A DNA stretch of 64,000 nucleotides from Posidonia oceanica (Eukaryota > Streptophyta > Magnoliopsida > Alismatales > Posidoniaceae), in NCBI GenBank assembly GCA_037176725.1, contig JAZBRS010000057.1:91347501-91411500 (forward strand). The letters run 5' to 3'. The notes below the pieces were generated by a model. The model saw only the letters and a program-made list of their open reading frames with translations. It ran no database searches and was not told the origin of the DNA. Shown here in pieces: positions 63,369 through 64,000 of this stretch (within the stretch, counting starts at the first letter, position 1; each line of letters starts with the position of its first letter). Made by a program: the position numbers and the translations under genes.

Positions 63369-64000
63369 ACCATTGCTTCCCTTAGCTTCCTCTTCTTCTT
63401 CTCTTGCTTCCCCAGCCTTTAGAATAGGCTTTCCGGTCCTCCTGCTCCGTCCTCGACTCGCCGGACAGTTCTCCTTCTCCGGCGCCGGCTGCTCTTCCTC
63501 CGGACACTCCGACCAACAGAGCGAGCTCCGGACCGTTCCCAGAGCTCCGGACGATCGCCGACGTCGTTCTCCGCCCTCCCGCGCCTCCTCAGCCTCCCCT
63601 GTCGGCGGCCACGAGTACTGCCGGTGTTCCGCTACAGTACTCGTCGCCGTCGACAAGTTACTGTGCGTTTATTTTATTCTAGCTAAAGTTTTTAAGTAAA
63701 TATTGCATATTTGGTTTAAGTTTCCGTCATTTTACATTCCAGTCCTTATTTCATTTAATCTGCTGTGTTTTTAAATCAAAATCATATTAAATTGCATAAT
63801 CTGTTTATGGTTTTCAGTATTTGCAATTTGGTCCATTTACTGTGCTGTGCTGTTATTTAATTTTGTAGTTTAGTCCCTCTGTTTTCAATTTTTACACTTA
63901 AGTCCTGCACTAAATCAGTTCATTTATTTACTTGCATTTTACCATACTGCATTGCATTCTAGGTCCCTGCATGTTTCTGTTTTTGCATGTAGGTCCATGC

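Larger units (their letters stand above)
60480..64000 (+). repeat. LTR of element C, same family, cut by the window end
   Basis: Begins TGTTGACACCCCATCTTGGC and is colinear with the LTRs of A and B for 3,521 bp. It is closer to A in the first 1.5 kb. There is no polypurine tract before it, so it is a 5' LTR or a solo LTR, not the 3' LTR of a plus-strand element. TATA-like GAATAAAAAGCC at 62398-62409; donor-like GTAACC at 63367. No genes. Confidence 0.92.

Overview
This window is plant nuclear heterochromatin made almost entirely of giant Ty3/gypsy LTR retrotransposons of the Tat/Ogre type, nested in one another. The evidence is a gag-PR-RT-RH-RH-IN gene order with a second, captured RNase H, a primer-binding site of the kind reported for Ogre-like elements, LTRs of 4.7-5.8 kb, a tandem-repeat-rich 3' untranslated region, and a third coding unit 3' of pol that resembles the plant-specific DUF7745 family. 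No ordinary host gene, rRNA, tRNA or CRISPR is visible. The species cannot be named from the sequence.

Layout. Element B (plus strand) starts left of the window. Its 5' LTR occupies 1-969 and 28546-31764, its internal region 31765-52153, and its 3' LTR 52154-57790. Element A (minus strand, 970-28540, 27,571 bp) is inserted in B's 5' LTR. It has two 5,795-bp LTRs (970-6764 and 22746-28540) and a 5-bp target duplication, CAATC. A 4,731-bp solo LTR of a related subfamily (42803-47533, minus, duplication CCAGC) lies between pol and the third gene of B. To the right of B, 57791-60479 is an old relic that appears to be a minus-strand LTR and 3' UTR of a diverged relative. A further family LTR (element C, plus, 60480 to the window end) is inserted in it.

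Expression logic. Each LTR has a TATA-like box followed by a CT/GC-rich leader and conserved splice-donor-like sites. PBS, a leader of about 1.3 kb with a candidate 105-bp intron, and one long gag-pol frame follow. After an A-rich spacer come the DUF7745-like ORF, three families of tandem repeats, the polypurine tract and the 3' LTR. The gag-pol of A has four in-frame TAG codons and one frameshift. That of B has five TAG, one TGA and one frameshift, plus an Asp-to-Asn change in integrase. The DUF7745-like ORF is open in A and has a single frameshift in B.

Most notable observation. The 3' UTR is built of nested inverted repeats whose two arms change together. Small hairpins with different but complementary stems share nearly constant loops. 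In A, five blocks of such hairpins are each enclosed by a different, complementary closing stem. Longer inverted repeats differ between copies by compensatory and G-U changes. An 84-nt three-stem hairpin enclosing the polypurine tract and the first bases of the 3' LTR is conserved in A and B, with differences only in unpaired positions. This points to a structured 3' end in the element RNA, or to a mutational process that keeps palindromes perfect.
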